NCBI RefSeq assembly: GCF_013410375.1
Contig: NZ_JACCFL010000001.1
Span: forward strand, 1,426,001 to 1,490,000
DNA: 64,000 nt
Source of the DNA: Leifsonia shinshuensis
GTDB lineage: Bacteria; Actinomycetota; Actinomycetes; Actinomycetales; Microbacteriaceae
Reading direction: 5' to 3'
Shown here: in pieces, positions 8,416-16,813 of the stretch
Layout of the letters: the number at the start of each line of letters is the position of its first letter
Position numbering within the stretch: the first letter of the stretch is position 1
Program-made: the position numbers and the translations under genes
The notes under the pieces: generated by a model
Database searches by the model: none
What the model was told of the DNA's origin: nothing
Seen by the model: the letters and a program-made list of their open reading frames with translations, nothing else

Positions 8416-9747
8416 GTGATCGCACTGAGCCCGGACGAGGTCGCCGCACGCGCGGCCGAGGCGTACACGTACTTCTATCCGCTGGTGACGATGGACGTGA
8501 CGCGGAGCGTCTTCACGCGGCCGGGCGACTCCGCCTCCATCGGCCGCGGCCCTACCAACACCCTCGCGCACGCGCGGGCCTTCCCCGACGCCGGCTTCCG
8601 CGCCGTCGTCGCGCCGAACTTCGACACGCTCTACTCGTCGGCGTGGCTCGACCTCTCCGGCGGCCCGATCCTCCTCGAGGTGCCGGACAGCGCAGGCCGC
8701 TACTACCTGCTCCCGCTCCTGGACATGTGGACGAACGCGTTCGCTGTGCCGGGCAAGCGCACGACGGGGACCGCGGCCGGCCGGTTCCTGATCGCACCGC
8801 CCGGGTGGGACGGGGAGGCGCCGGAGGGTGCGCGGCGGATCGACGCGCCGACCCCGCACGTCTGGCTGATCGGCCGGGTGCAGACCAATGGCCCGGCGGA
8901 TTACGCGTCGGTCCGCCAGTTCCAGGACGGACTCCGGCTCAGCGGGCTGGACGGCGAGGCGCCGTCGACGGCGCTGCCGGAGTCGCTGGCCCCGGAGGGT
9001 CTCGATCTGACCGGCGAGCCGCTCGCGATCGTCAACGGGCTGAGCGCCGCGGACTACTTCGGGTACGCCGCCCGGCTGCTCGCTGTGCATGCACCGCAGG
9101 CGACGGACTTCAGCGTCCTGGCCCGGCTGGAGGCGCTGGGGATCGTCCGCGGCGCGGACTTCGACGCGAGCGCGTTCGACGACGACCAGCTCGCCGCCCT
9201 GGAGCGCGGCGCGCAGGACGCCAGGCAGCGGCACGACCGCGCCATCGCCACCATGGCGCGCATCACCAACGGCTGGGCGATGAACACCGACAGCATGGGC
9301 GTCTACGGCGACTTCTACCTCAAGCGCGCCGCGGTCGCGGTGGTCGGTCTCGGCGCCAACCAGCCGGAGGACGCGGTCTATCCGCTCGCCGTCGCCGACG
9401 CCGCCGGCCGGCCGATCGTGGGGGAGCGGGACTACGTGCAGCACTTCGAGCCCGGCCTGCTCCCACCGGTCGACGCGTTCTGGTCGGTGACGATGTACGA
9501 CCACGACAGCTTCCAGGCGCCCAACCCGCTCGACCGCTTCGCGCTCGGCGACCGGGACCTCCTGCACTACGGCGACGACGGGTCGCTCGACCTCTACTAC
9601 GGCCCGACGGATCCGGGCGGCGCCCGGACGGCGAACTGGCTCCCGGCCCCGGCCGGGCCGCTGCGGATCATCATGCGGCTGTACTCCCCGCGGCCCGAGG
9701 CGCTCGACGGGAGGTGGAACCCGCCGCCGATCGCCGAACGCGGCTGA
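8416..9747 (+). CDS. DUF1254/DUF1214 domain protein
   Basis: 443 residues from GTG 8416 (GAGGGG upstream). The N-terminal half carries the DUF1254 pattern (AAEAYTYFYPLVTMDVTR, GPTNTLAHARAFPDAGFRAVVAPNFDTLYSSAWLDL, then YYLLPLLDMWTNAFAVPGKRT). The C-terminal half carries DUF1214 (FWSVTMYDHDSFQAPNPLDRFALGDRD, PLRIIMRLYSP). Many relatives are exported, but no signal peptide is visible here. The biochemical function of the family is not established. The frame opens further upstream to 8311, but that extension is low-complexity and lacks a ribosome site. Confidence 0.85.
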   Translation: MIALSPDEVAARAAEAYTYFYPLVTMDVTRSVFTRPGDSASIGRGPTNTLAHARAFPDAGFRAVVAPNFDTLYSSAWLDLSGGPILLEVPDSAGRYYLLPLLDMWTNAFAVPGKRTTGTAAGRFLIAPPGWDGEAPEGARRIDAPTPHVWLIGRVQTNGPADYASVRQFQDGLRLSGLDGEAPSTALPESLAPEGLDLTGEPLAIVNGLSAADYFGYAARLLAVHAPQATDFSVLARLEALGIVRGADFDASAFDDDQLAALERGAQDARQRHDRAIATMARITNGWAMNTDSMGVYGDFYLKRAAVAVVGLGANQPEDAVYPLAVADAAGRPIVGERDYVQHFEPGLLPPVDAFWSVTMYDHDSFQAPNPLDRFALGDRDLLHYGDDGSLDLYYGPTDPGGARTANWLPAPAGPLRIIMRLYSPRPEALDGRWNPPPIAERG

Positions 9748-9756
9748 TCGGCGGCG

Positions 9757-10545
9757 TCAGCGCGCGGTCCAGCCGCCGTCGATCGCCAGCGTCTGCCCGG
9801 TGATCAGGGAGGCCGCGGGCGAGGCCAGGAACGCCACGGCCCCGGAGACCTCCGCCGGCACGCCGATCCGGTGCAGGGCCGCGATGCGCTCGATCGTGTC
9901 GGCGCGGAAGGCGTCGTCCGACAGGGCCTTCGCCGTGCCGTCCGTCTCGATGAAGGTCGGCGCGACCGCGTTGACGCGGATGCCGTACTGTCCCCACTCC
10001 ACGGCCAGGCAGCGGGTGAGGTGCACGACGGCCGCCTTCGCGGCGCAGTAGGACGCCTCGCCGGGCAGCGCGATCAGCCCGGCCTGGGAGGCCACGTTGA
10101 CGATCGCGCCGCCCCCGTTCGCCAACATGCTCTTCGCGACGTGCTGCGACAGGAAGAACGTCGAGCGGGTGTTGAGCCGCCAGACATGGTCGAAGTCGTC
10201 CTCGGTCACCTCCAGGGCGGGCGCGTCGACGCCGCCGCCGGCGTTGTTCACCAGGATGTCGATCGGGCCGAGCTCGGAGCCGACCGCGTCGATGGCGGCG
10301 CGGCAGCCGGCGAGGTCGAGCACGTCCATCCGGATGGCCCGTGCCGTGACGCCGAACGAGGACAGCTCCTCGACCAGCCCGGCCGATTCCTCGGGGTCGC
10401 GCACGCCCAAAACGACGTCGGCGCCCTGGCCGGCGAGCTCGAGGGCGATCTCCCGGCCGAGACCGCGGCTGGCGGCGGTCACGAGCGCGCGGGAGCCGGT
10501 GAGGGCGAACGGGGTCCGGGCGGGGGCGGGGGATGGGGTGTTCAC
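9757..10545 (-). CDS. SDR-family oxidoreductase
   Basis: A classical short-chain dehydrogenase/reductase: TGSRALVTAASRGLGREIA (cofactor TGxxxGxG), NNAGGG, catalytic Ser in VNVASQAG, YCAAKAA (YxxxK) and the C-terminal ITGQTLAIDGGW. This layout is typical of glucose-dehydrogenase/FabG-like enzymes; the substrate is unknown. I use GTG 10545 (MNTPSPAPARTP), giving 262 residues. ATGs at 10572 and 10581 are possible. The gene diverges from the ROK regulator, and the ROK operator at 10586 lies between them, so it may be co-regulated. Confidence 0.85.
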   Translation of the reverse strand: MNTPSPAPARTPFALTGSRALVTAASRGLGREIALELAGQGADVVLGVRDPEESAGLVEELSSFGVTARAIRMDVLDLAGCRAAIDAVGSELGPIDILVNNAGGGVDAPALEVTEDDFDHVWRLNTRSTFFLSQHVAKSMLANGGGAIVNVASQAGLIALPGEASYCAAKAAVVHLTRCLAVEWGQYGIRVNAVAPTFIETDGTAKALSDDAFRADTIERIAALHRIGVPAEVSGAVAFLASPAASLITGQTLAIDGGWTAR

Positions 10546-10585
10546 GCTCGGAGTGTAACGACTTCGTCTCATGGCTTGCATTTCA

Positions 10586-10610
10586 TTTGTTCGTAAGCTT
10601 TACTAACAAA
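10586..10610. promoter_or_regulatory. Palindromic ROK-repressor operator at the regulator start codon
   Basis: A 25-bp near-palindrome with half-sites TTTGTTCGTAAG and TTTGTTAGTAAA (10 of 12 identical) sits immediately before the ATG at 10612, where a Shine-Dalgarno would be. The TTAGTAAA-type half-site fits NagC/XylR ROK regulators. Its position between the SDR and the ROK gene suggests autoregulation and control of the amino-sugar operon. Confidence 0.65.
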
Positions 10611-10611
10611 C

Positions 10612-11793
10612 ATGACCACAACGGACGTGCTCGGCAGCGCAGGGGGCCTCGGCCCCGGCAGGGCGCTGCGCCCGCGTTCCAAGGTGCTCCCCGAGCACGC
10701 GCGCAGCCACAACCGCTCGCTCGTGCTGCAGACCCTCTACCGGTCGGGGGAGCGCAGCAGGGCCGACCTGGCCAGGGAGACCGGCCTGACCCGCGTCACC
10801 GTCTCCGACCTCGTCGCGGAGCTCCTCGCGGAGGGCCTCGTGGTGGAGCTCGGCCAGCGGGAGGCCGCACGGCCGGGCAAGCCCGCCGTCCTCCTCGACA
10901 TCAACCGCACGGCCCACCAGATCGTCGGCGTCGACCTCAGCGACCACGACCGCTTCCGCGGCGCGGTCATGGACCTCGACGGCGCGCTGCTCGCCTCGGC
11001 CGAGGTCCCGCTCGAGGACGGCGACGGCGAGCCGGCGACCGGCGAGGCCGCCGTCGCCAAGGTCAGGGCGCTCGTCCGGCAGCTGGTCGACGCGGCCACC
11101 GCTCCGATCCTCGGGATCGGCGTCGGCTCGCCCGGCGTGGTCGACCTGACCGGCACCGTGCTCACCGCGCCGAACCTCGGCTGGAGCGACGTGCGGCTGC
11201 AGGACGACCTCCACGCGCTCACCGGCCTGCCGGTCGTCGTCGCCAACGACGCCAACGCCGCCGTGCTCGCCGAGCACAGCTACGGCGGAGCGACGGGCGA
11301 CATGATGCTCATCCGGGTCGGGCACGGCATCGGCGCCGGCCTCATCATCGCGGGCGCGCTCGTCTACGGCAGCCACTTCGCCGCGGGCGAGATCGGCCAG
11401 GTGATGGTCGGCACCGACCTCGGCCTCGACGCCACGTACAGCCGCGACCAGGTGCTGGAGCACTGGCTCAGCGTCCCACAGCTGCGTCGCGGCCTCCGGG
11501 ACGCGGAGGCGGCGCAGACCGACCCCACGCCCATCCTCCGCGAGGCCGGGCAGCGGCTCGGCATCGCGCTCGCGCCGGTCGTCGGCGCGCTCAACCTGTC
11601 GGAGCTCGTCCTGAGCGGCCCGACCGATCTGCTCGATGGCCCCCTCGCCGAGGCGACCATCCACACGCTCCGGAACCGGACGATGGCGGAGAACCACGCC
11701 GACCTCGCGGTCCGGATGACCACGCAGGGGCAGGACATCGTCCTGCGCGGCGCGGCCGTACTCGTCCTCTCCGGACAACTCGGGGTCTCGTAA
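10612..11793 (+). CDS. ROK-family (NagC/XylR) transcriptional regulator
   Basis: 393 residues. An N-terminal winged helix (residues ~33-85, NRSLVLQTLYRSGERSRADLARETGLTRVTVSDLVAELL) is joined to a ROK sugar-kinase-like domain (VGVDLSDHD, LGIGVGSPGVVD, VVANDANAAVLAE, GHGIGAGLI). The Cys-rich zinc motif CxCGxxGCxE normally found after the AGEIGQ segment is absent: the region reads AGEIGQVMVGTDLGLDAT. The gene has no Shine-Dalgarno; ATG follows an operator directly, suggesting a leaderless transcript. As first gene of the amino-sugar operon, it probably represses it in the absence of GlcNAc or GlcNAc-6-P (inference). Confidence 0.88.
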   Translation: MTTTDVLGSAGGLGPGRALRPRSKVLPEHARSHNRSLVLQTLYRSGERSRADLARETGLTRVTVSDLVAELLAEGLVVELGQREAARPGKPAVLLDINRTAHQIVGVDLSDHDRFRGAVMDLDGALLASAEVPLEDGDGEPATGEAAVAKVRALVRQLVDAATAPILGIGVGSPGVVDLTGTVLTAPNLGWSDVRLQDDLHALTGLPVVVANDANAAVLAEHSYGGATGDMMLIRVGHGIGAGLIIAGALVYGSHFAAGEIGQVMVGTDLGLDATYSRDQVLEHWLSVPQLRRGLRDAEAAQTDPTPILREAGQRLGIALAPVVGALNLSELVLSGPTDLLDGPLAEATIHTLRNRTMAENHADLAVRMTTQGQDIVLRGAAVLVLSGQLGVS

Positions 11794-11891
11794 CACAGCA
11801 CCGTGCGATCCACGACCCCTGCACCGACGGTGTGATGCGACCGCACACACTGACCACAGAAGAAAGCCCGAACAGAATGAAGGGAACAGCA

Positions 11892-13241
11892 ATGAAGAGA
11901 AAGCTCGTCGGCCTCGCCGCTGTGGCTACGGCTTCCGCTCTCGTGCTCGCCGGATGCGCCTCTGGCGGAGCCCAGGCTCCGAGCACCGATGGGAAGGGCA
12001 AGACGGTCACCCTGTGGCTCGTCGGCTCCGACACCCCTGACGCGCTGCGCAACTACCTGAAGACCGAGTTCAACAAGGAGACCGGCGCCACGCTCAAGAT
12101 CGAGCAGCAGGACTGGGGAGACATCGTCACCAAGCTCACCACGTCGCTGCCGGACGCGAACAACACGCCGGACGTGACGGAGATGGGCAACACCCAGTCG
12201 CCGACCTTCACCAACGTGGGCGCCTTCCTCGACATCTCCGACATGTACAAGGACCTCGGCGGCGACAAGCTGCTCCCGTCCTTCGTCGAGGCGGGCAAGG
12301 TCGACGGCAAGAACTACACGCTGCCGTACTACTTCGGCTCGCGCTACATGTTCTACCGCAAGGACGTCTACAGCGCGGCAGGCGCCACGGTGCCGACCAC
12401 GCTCGACCAGTTCAACAGCACCGTCGCCGACATCACGGCGAAGAACCCGAAGGGGATCCCGAACTTCTCCGGCTTCTTCCTCGGCGGTCAGGACTGGCGC
12501 GACGGCATCTCCTGGATCTTCGCGAACGGCGGTGACATCGCCAAGAAGGAAGGCTCCAAGTGGGTCGCCACGCTGGACCAGCCCGGCGCGCTGAAGGGCC
12601 TCCAGCAGCTGCAGGACATCTACAAGAACGCGTCCAAGGCCCCGAACGACGCCAAGGACTCGAACCAGTACATCTACCTGAACGACACCGACCAGACGGT
12701 GGACGCCAACGGCAACAAGACCGGTGACACCTCGCTGGCCGCCGCTACCATCATGGCTCCGGGCTGGGCGCACTGGTCGATCGGCGACCTGTCCACCAAG
12801 GACGGCAAGGCCGTCCGCACCTGGAACGACAACACCTTCGGCACCTACGTGCTGCCGGGCAACGACGGCAAGCCGGCTCCGGTCTTCGCCGGCGGCTCCA
12901 ACATCGGCATCTCGGCCAAGTCCAAGAACCCGGGCCTGTCCAAGACGCTGCTGAAGATCATCTTCAGCAAGCAGTACCAGGAGATGCTCGGCAAGAACGG
13001 CCTGGGCCCGGCGAACTCGGACTACATGTCCTCGCTCGGCGACGACCAGTTCGCGAAGGCGCTGATCGAGTCGGCCTCCAACTCCAAGCTGACCCCGGCC
13101 GCGCCGGGCTGGGCTTCGGTCGAGGCGGCCAACGTGATGGAGGAGTTCTTCTCCAAGATCCGCGACTCGTCCGACCTGAAGGGCCTCGCCCAGCAGTACG
13201 ACACCAAGATCAACGCCCTTCTCAACGTGAAGAACGGCTGA
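11892..13241 (+). CDS. ABC sugar-binding lipoprotein (amino-sugar operon 1)
   Basis: 449 residues with a basic N-terminus (MKRKLVG), a hydrophobic core and a lipobox LVLAGCAS, so it is lipid-anchored outside the membrane. The mature part matches family 1 solute-binding proteins (VTLWLVGSDTPDALRNYLKTEFNKETGATL, FYRKDVYSAAGATVP, FAGGSNIGISAKSKN). ATG 11892 is preferred over ATG 11877 because AGGGA lies at the right distance. It is followed by a hairpin and two permease genes. Given its NagB, ROK kinase and GH3 neighbours it probably binds GlcNAc or chitobiose. Confidence 0.9.
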   Translation: MKRKLVGLAAVATASALVLAGCASGGAQAPSTDGKGKTVTLWLVGSDTPDALRNYLKTEFNKETGATLKIEQQDWGDIVTKLTTSLPDANNTPDVTEMGNTQSPTFTNVGAFLDISDMYKDLGGDKLLPSFVEAGKVDGKNYTLPYYFGSRYMFYRKDVYSAAGATVPTTLDQFNSTVADITAKNPKGIPNFSGFFLGGQDWRDGISWIFANGGDIAKKEGSKWVATLDQPGALKGLQQLQDIYKNASKAPNDAKDSNQYIYLNDTDQTVDANGNKTGDTSLAAATIMAPGWAHWSIGDLSTKDGKAVRTWNDNTFGTYVLPGNDGKPAPVFAGGSNIGISAKSKNPGLSKTLLKIIFSKQYQEMLGKNGLGPANSDYMSSLGDDQFAKALIESASNSKLTPAAPGWASVEAANVMEEFFSKIRDSSDLKGLAQQYDTKINALLNVKNG

Positions 13242-13269
13242 TCGGCTCCACCTAGCACCAACCCGCAGG

Positions 13270-13308
13270 CGAGGGCGCGGAAGCAGCACCACCCCTTCCG
13301 CGCCCTCG
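13270..13308 (+). terminator. Intra-operon hairpin after the binding-protein gene
   Basis: A perfect 14-bp inverted repeat (cgagggcgcggaag at 13270-13283, complement at 13295-13308) lies between the binding-protein stop and the first permease start. Such hairpins usually let the binding protein accumulate above the permeases by partial termination or 3'-end protection. Confidence 0.65.
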
Positions 13309-13362
13309 TCCCTGCCCTCAGACTTTTCTCGACACCCCTACACACCCGGAAGGAGGACCGCC

Positions 13363-14319
13363 GTGACCACCACCAGCCGACCCGTCACCCGGACGCCGAG
13401 CGCGAGCGCACCAGCCCCCAGCGCACCGCGAAAGCGCAGGGGACGGCTCACGCCCTACGCCCTGCTGCTGCCGGCCATCCTCATCCTGCTGCTCGCGCTC
13501 GGCTATCCGATCGTCTGGCAGCTCATCACCTCGATGCAGCACTTCGGCCTCGCCCAGCAGTTCGGCCAGCCCGCGCCGTTCGTCTGGTTCGACAACTACG
13601 TCACGCTGTTCTCCGACTCCTACATGTGGGTCGTGGTCGGCCGCTCCATCGTCTTCTGCCTCACGACCGCGGCCGTCACCGTCGTGATCGGCGTCGGCCT
13701 CGCCCTGCTGATGTCGGGCGTCTCGCGCTTCCCGCGGATCTTCCTCCAGATCACGCTCCTCCTGGCCTGGGCCATGCCCGTCGTCGCCGCCATGACCGTC
13801 TGGAACTGGCTGTTCGACTGGCGCCGCGGCGTGATCAACAACGTCCTCACCTCCTGGGGCCTGGACTTCCAGAACCACAACTGGCTGCAGAACCCGCTCT
13901 CGTTCTTCTTCGTCGCCGGCGTGATCGTCACCTGGATGAGCGTCCCGTTCGTCGCGTTCTCCGTCTACGCCGGGCTCACCCAGGTCTCCACCGAGGTGCT
14001 GGAGGCCGCCCAGATGGACGGCGCGAAGGGCTTCCAGCGGCTGCGGTACATCATCCTGCCGATGATCCGGCCCGTGCTCGGGATCGTGCTGCTCCTGCAG
14101 ATCATCTGGGACCTGCGGGTGTTCACCCAGATCAAGCTGCTGCAGGACAAGGGCTCCATCGCCAGCGAGACCAACCTGCTCGGCACCTACATCTACCAGC
14201 TCGGCGTCGGGTCGAGCGACTTCGCGATGGCCAGCGCCGTCTCGGTGTTCGTCCTCATCCTGACCATCGCGCTCAGCTGGTTCTACGTCCGTCACCTGCT
14301 CAAGGAGGACCAGTCATGA
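13363..14319 (+). CDS. ABC sugar transporter permease, MalF type
   Basis: 318 residues with six hydrophobic segments (first LTPYALLLPAILILLLALGY) and the cytoplasmic EAA loop EVLEAAQMDGAKGFQRLRYIILPMI that contacts the ATPase. AAGGAGGAC precedes the GTG start. It ends in a 4-bp ATGA overlap with the second permease. There is no ATPase gene in the operon, so it presumably uses a shared ATPase such as an MsiK homologue encoded elsewhere (known for actinobacterial sugar importers; inferred here). Confidence 0.93.
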   Translation: MTTTSRPVTRTPSASAPAPSAPRKRRGRLTPYALLLPAILILLLALGYPIVWQLITSMQHFGLAQQFGQPAPFVWFDNYVTLFSDSYMWVVVGRSIVFCLTTAAVTVVIGVGLALLMSGVSRFPRIFLQITLLLAWAMPVVAAMTVWNWLFDWRRGVINNVLTSWGLDFQNHNWLQNPLSFFFVAGVIVTWMSVPFVAFSVYAGLTQVSTEVLEAAQMDGAKGFQRLRYIILPMIRPVLGIVLLLQIIWDLRVFTQIKLLQDKGSIASETNLLGTYIYQLGVGSSDFAMASAVSVFVLILTIALSWFYVRHLLKEDQS

Positions 14320-15215
14320 CCGCCGTCGCCAACGGGACCGCCGGCACCGCGACCGACGTCCGCGACCGCAAGCTGAAGCAGAAGGTCCGCCCCGGCCGCA
14401 TCCTCCTCGGCGTCCTCGCCGTGGTGCTCGGGCTGATCTGGGTCTTCCCGGTCTACTGGATGCTCAACTCGTCCCTGCTGCCGAACGTGGTGCTGCAGAG
14501 CTCGACCCCGACCTGGCTGCCGTTCGGCGGCTCGTTCGACAACTTCACGGCCGTCATCAACGGCGGGACGTTCTTCCCGGCGCTCGGGATGAGCGTGGTC
14601 GTCGCGATCGTGACCGTCGTGTTCTGCCTGGCGTTCGCGTTCCTCGCGGCGCTCGCCATCAGCCGGTTCAAGTTCCGCGGCCGCACGTCGTTCGTGCTCG
14701 CCGTGCTGCTCATCCAGATGCTGCCGGCCGAGGGCCTGTTCATCGCGCAGTACAAGCTGATGGGCTCGCTCGGCCTGCTCAACACCGTGGTCGGCGTCAG
14801 CATCATCTACATCGCGGCGGTCGTGCCGTTCACGATCTGGATGCTGCGCGGCTTCGTCGCCGGCATCCCCGCCGATCTCGAGGAGGCGGCGATGGTGGAC
14901 GGCCTGAGCCGCACGCAGGCGTTCCTGCGGATCACCTTCCCGCTGCTCGCTCCGGGCCTCATCGCCTCGGGCGTCTACGCGTTCCTGCAGGCCTGGAACG
15001 AGTTCACCGTCGCGCTGGTGATCCTCCAGGAGAACAGCAGCCAGACGCTCCCGCTGTGGCTGCGCGGCTTCATCCAGCAGTCCGCCTCGCGCGCGACGGA
15101 CTGGGGTCAGGTGATGGCGGCCTCCACGCTCGTGGCCGTGCCGGTCATCATCTTCTTCCTCATCGTCCAGGGCCGCATGACCAGCGGGCTGGTCAGCGGG
15201 GCGGTCAAGGGGTGA
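14316..15215 (+). CDS. ABC sugar transporter permease, MalG type
   Basis: 299 residues with about six membrane spans (ILLGVLAVVLGLIWVFPVYW first) and the EAA motif DLEEAAMVDGLSRTQAFLRITFPLL. The ATG overlaps the stop of the MalF-type gene, with AAGGAGGACC inside the upstream coding end. It forms the membrane channel with the preceding permease. The C-terminus (GRMTSGLVSGAVKG) is typical of MalG proteins. Confidence 0.93.
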   Translation: MTAVANGTAGTATDVRDRKLKQKVRPGRILLGVLAVVLGLIWVFPVYWMLNSSLLPNVVLQSSTPTWLPFGGSFDNFTAVINGGTFFPALGMSVVVAIVTVVFCLAFAFLAALAISRFKFRGRTSFVLAVLLIQMLPAEGLFIAQYKLMGSLGLLNTVVGVSIIYIAAVVPFTIWMLRGFVAGIPADLEEAAMVDGLSRTQAFLRITFPLLAPGLIASGVYAFLQAWNEFTVALVILQENSSQTLPLWLRGFIQQSASRATDWGQVMAASTLVAVPVIIFFLIVQGRMTSGLVSGAVKG

Positions 15216-15220
15216 GCGGG

Positions 15221-16813
15221 ATGTCGGTCACTCAGCCCAGCGCGACCGACACCGCCCTCCGCCGCAGCATCGCAGCGACCCTCCTCCCCGGGTTCGTGGG
15301 GACCACGCTGCCCGCGTGGCTGGAGGAGCGGCTGCGCAACGGCCTCGGCGGGGTGTGCGTGTTCGGCCAGAACGTGGAGTCCGTCGCGCAGCTGCGCGAG
15401 CTCACGGACGCGATCTACGCCGCCAACCCGGACGCGATCGTCGCGATCGACGAGGAGGGCGGCGACGTCACCCGGCTCTACTACGAGACCGGGTCGCCGT
15501 TCCCCGGCAACGCCGTGCTCGGCCGCCTCGGCGACGACGACTACACCGAGAGCGTCGCGCGCCGGGTCGGCGAGGAGCTGCACGCGGCCGGCGTGAACCT
15601 CGACTTCGCGCCCGACGTCGACATCAACTCCAACGCGGACAACCCGGTGATCGGGGTGCGCAGCTTCGGGTCGCTGCCGGCCGTCGTGGCCGAGCAGGGC
15701 GCCGCCTGGACGCGCGGCCTCCAGTCCGCCGGCGTCGCCGTCTGCGCGAAGCACTTCCCCGGGCACGGCGACACGGCCGCGGACTCGCACCTCGAGCTCC
15801 CCGTCGTCGACCTGACCCTGGAGGAGCTGCGCGAGCGCGAGCTCGAGCCGTTCCGCGCGGTCATCGCCGCGGGCGCCCGCACGGTGATGACCTCGCACAT
15901 CCTCCTGCCGCACCTCGACGCCGACCTCCCCGCGACCTTCAGCCGCACGATCGTGGAGGGACTGCTGCGCGGCGAGCTCGGCTTCGGCGGCGTCGTCGTC
16001 ACCGACGCGCTCGACATGCACGGCGCGAGCGGGGAGCGCGGCATCCCGGAGGCGGCGGTGCTGGCGCTCGCCGCGGGCTGCGACCTGCTCTGCATCGGCA
16101 CCGAGAACACCGACGCGCAGCTCGCGCAGATCGAGGACGCCGTCGTCGCCGCGGTCGCGGAGGGGCGGGTCGCCGTCTCCCGGATCGAGGAGGCCGCCGG
16201 CCGCGTGCTCGCGCTGGCCGCGGCCGTCCGGGCCGACGCGTCGGCGCACGACGCTGCGCCGGAGCGTGCCGACCGGTCCGAGCCGTCCGACCGGTCCGAG
16301 CCGTCCGGCGCGGGCGACCTGCGCCCGGCGGACGTGCGCCGCGCGCTGGAGGCCTTCGACATCTCCGCGCACGCGCGGGACTGGCTGCGCGCCCACCACG
16401 GCCGGTACTCGGTCGTGCGGGTGGACACGGTCGCGAACATCGCGATCGGCGAGGCCCCGTGGGGTCCGTTCGCCGAGGTGGCGGCCGGGGAGGACACCCC
16501 GTCGGCCTTCGCCGCCAACCCGCTGGTCGTGTTCACCGAGGGGGACCACCCCGACCTGGTGCTCGCCGCGCAGTCCCCGGTGCTCGTCGTCGGCAAGGAC
16601 AACCACCGGCACGCCTTCGCTCGCGCCGCCATCGACCGGCTGCGCGCCGAGCGCGACAGCGTCCTCGTGGTCGACATGGGCTGGCCCAGCGACGACCGCC
16701 GGTACGCGGACATCGCCACGTTCGGCGCCTCGCGCCTGGTCGGCCGCGCGCTGATCGAGCTGCTCGACGGCGAGCCGGCGGCGGACGGCCTCGGAGCGGG
16801 GCGCACCCCGTGA
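15221..16813 (+). CDS. Glycoside hydrolase family 3 beta-N-acetylglucosaminidase
   Basis: 530 residues. The N-terminal TIM barrel has the GH3 NagZ-type signature KHFPGHGDTAADSHLELP and the nucleophile Asp in GGVVVTDALDMHGA. An Asp/Ser/Glu-rich linker (ADRSEPSDRSEPSGAGD, ~350-365) separates it from a C-terminal domain of unknown role. With no signal peptide it probably acts in the cytoplasm on imported chito-oligosaccharides or muropeptides. ATG 15221 has AAGGGG at a good distance; GTG 15212 is a possible alternative overlapping the permease stop. Confidence 0.88.
   Translation: MSVTQPSATDTALRRSIAATLLPGFVGTTLPAWLEERLRNGLGGVCVFGQNVESVAQLRELTDAIYAANPDAIVAIDEEGGDVTRLYYETGSPFPGNAVLGRLGDDDYTESVARRVGEELHAAGVNLDFAPDVDINSNADNPVIGVRSFGSLPAVVAEQGAAWTRGLQSAGVAVCAKHFPGHGDTAADSHLELPVVDLTLEELRERELEPFRAVIAAGARTVMTSHILLPHLDADLPATFSRTIVEGLLRGELGFGGVVVTDALDMHGASGERGIPEAAVLALAAGCDLLCIGTENTDAQLAQIEDAVVAAVAEGRVAVSRIEEAAGRVLALAAAVRADASAHDAAPERADRSEPSDRSEPSGAGDLRPADVRRALEAFDISAHARDWLRAHHGRYSVVRVDTVANIAIGEAPWGPFAEVAAGEDTPSAFAANPLVVFTEGDHPDLVLAAQSPVLVVGKDNHRHAFARAAIDRLRAERDSVLVVDMGWPSDDRRYADIATFGASRLVGRALIELLDGEPAADGLGAGRTP

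Noticed and set aside
7239..9803. An 854-codon open frame overlapping icd and the DUF1254 gene
   Set aside because: Arg/Pro/Gly-rich translation with no domain, in the +1 frame of two well supported genes; long shadow frames are normal at this G+C.
10533..11876. N-terminal extension of the binding-lipoprotein frame through the ROK gene
   Set aside because: It is out of frame with the clear ROK gene, is Arg/Pro-rich, and would bury the lipoprotein signal peptide.
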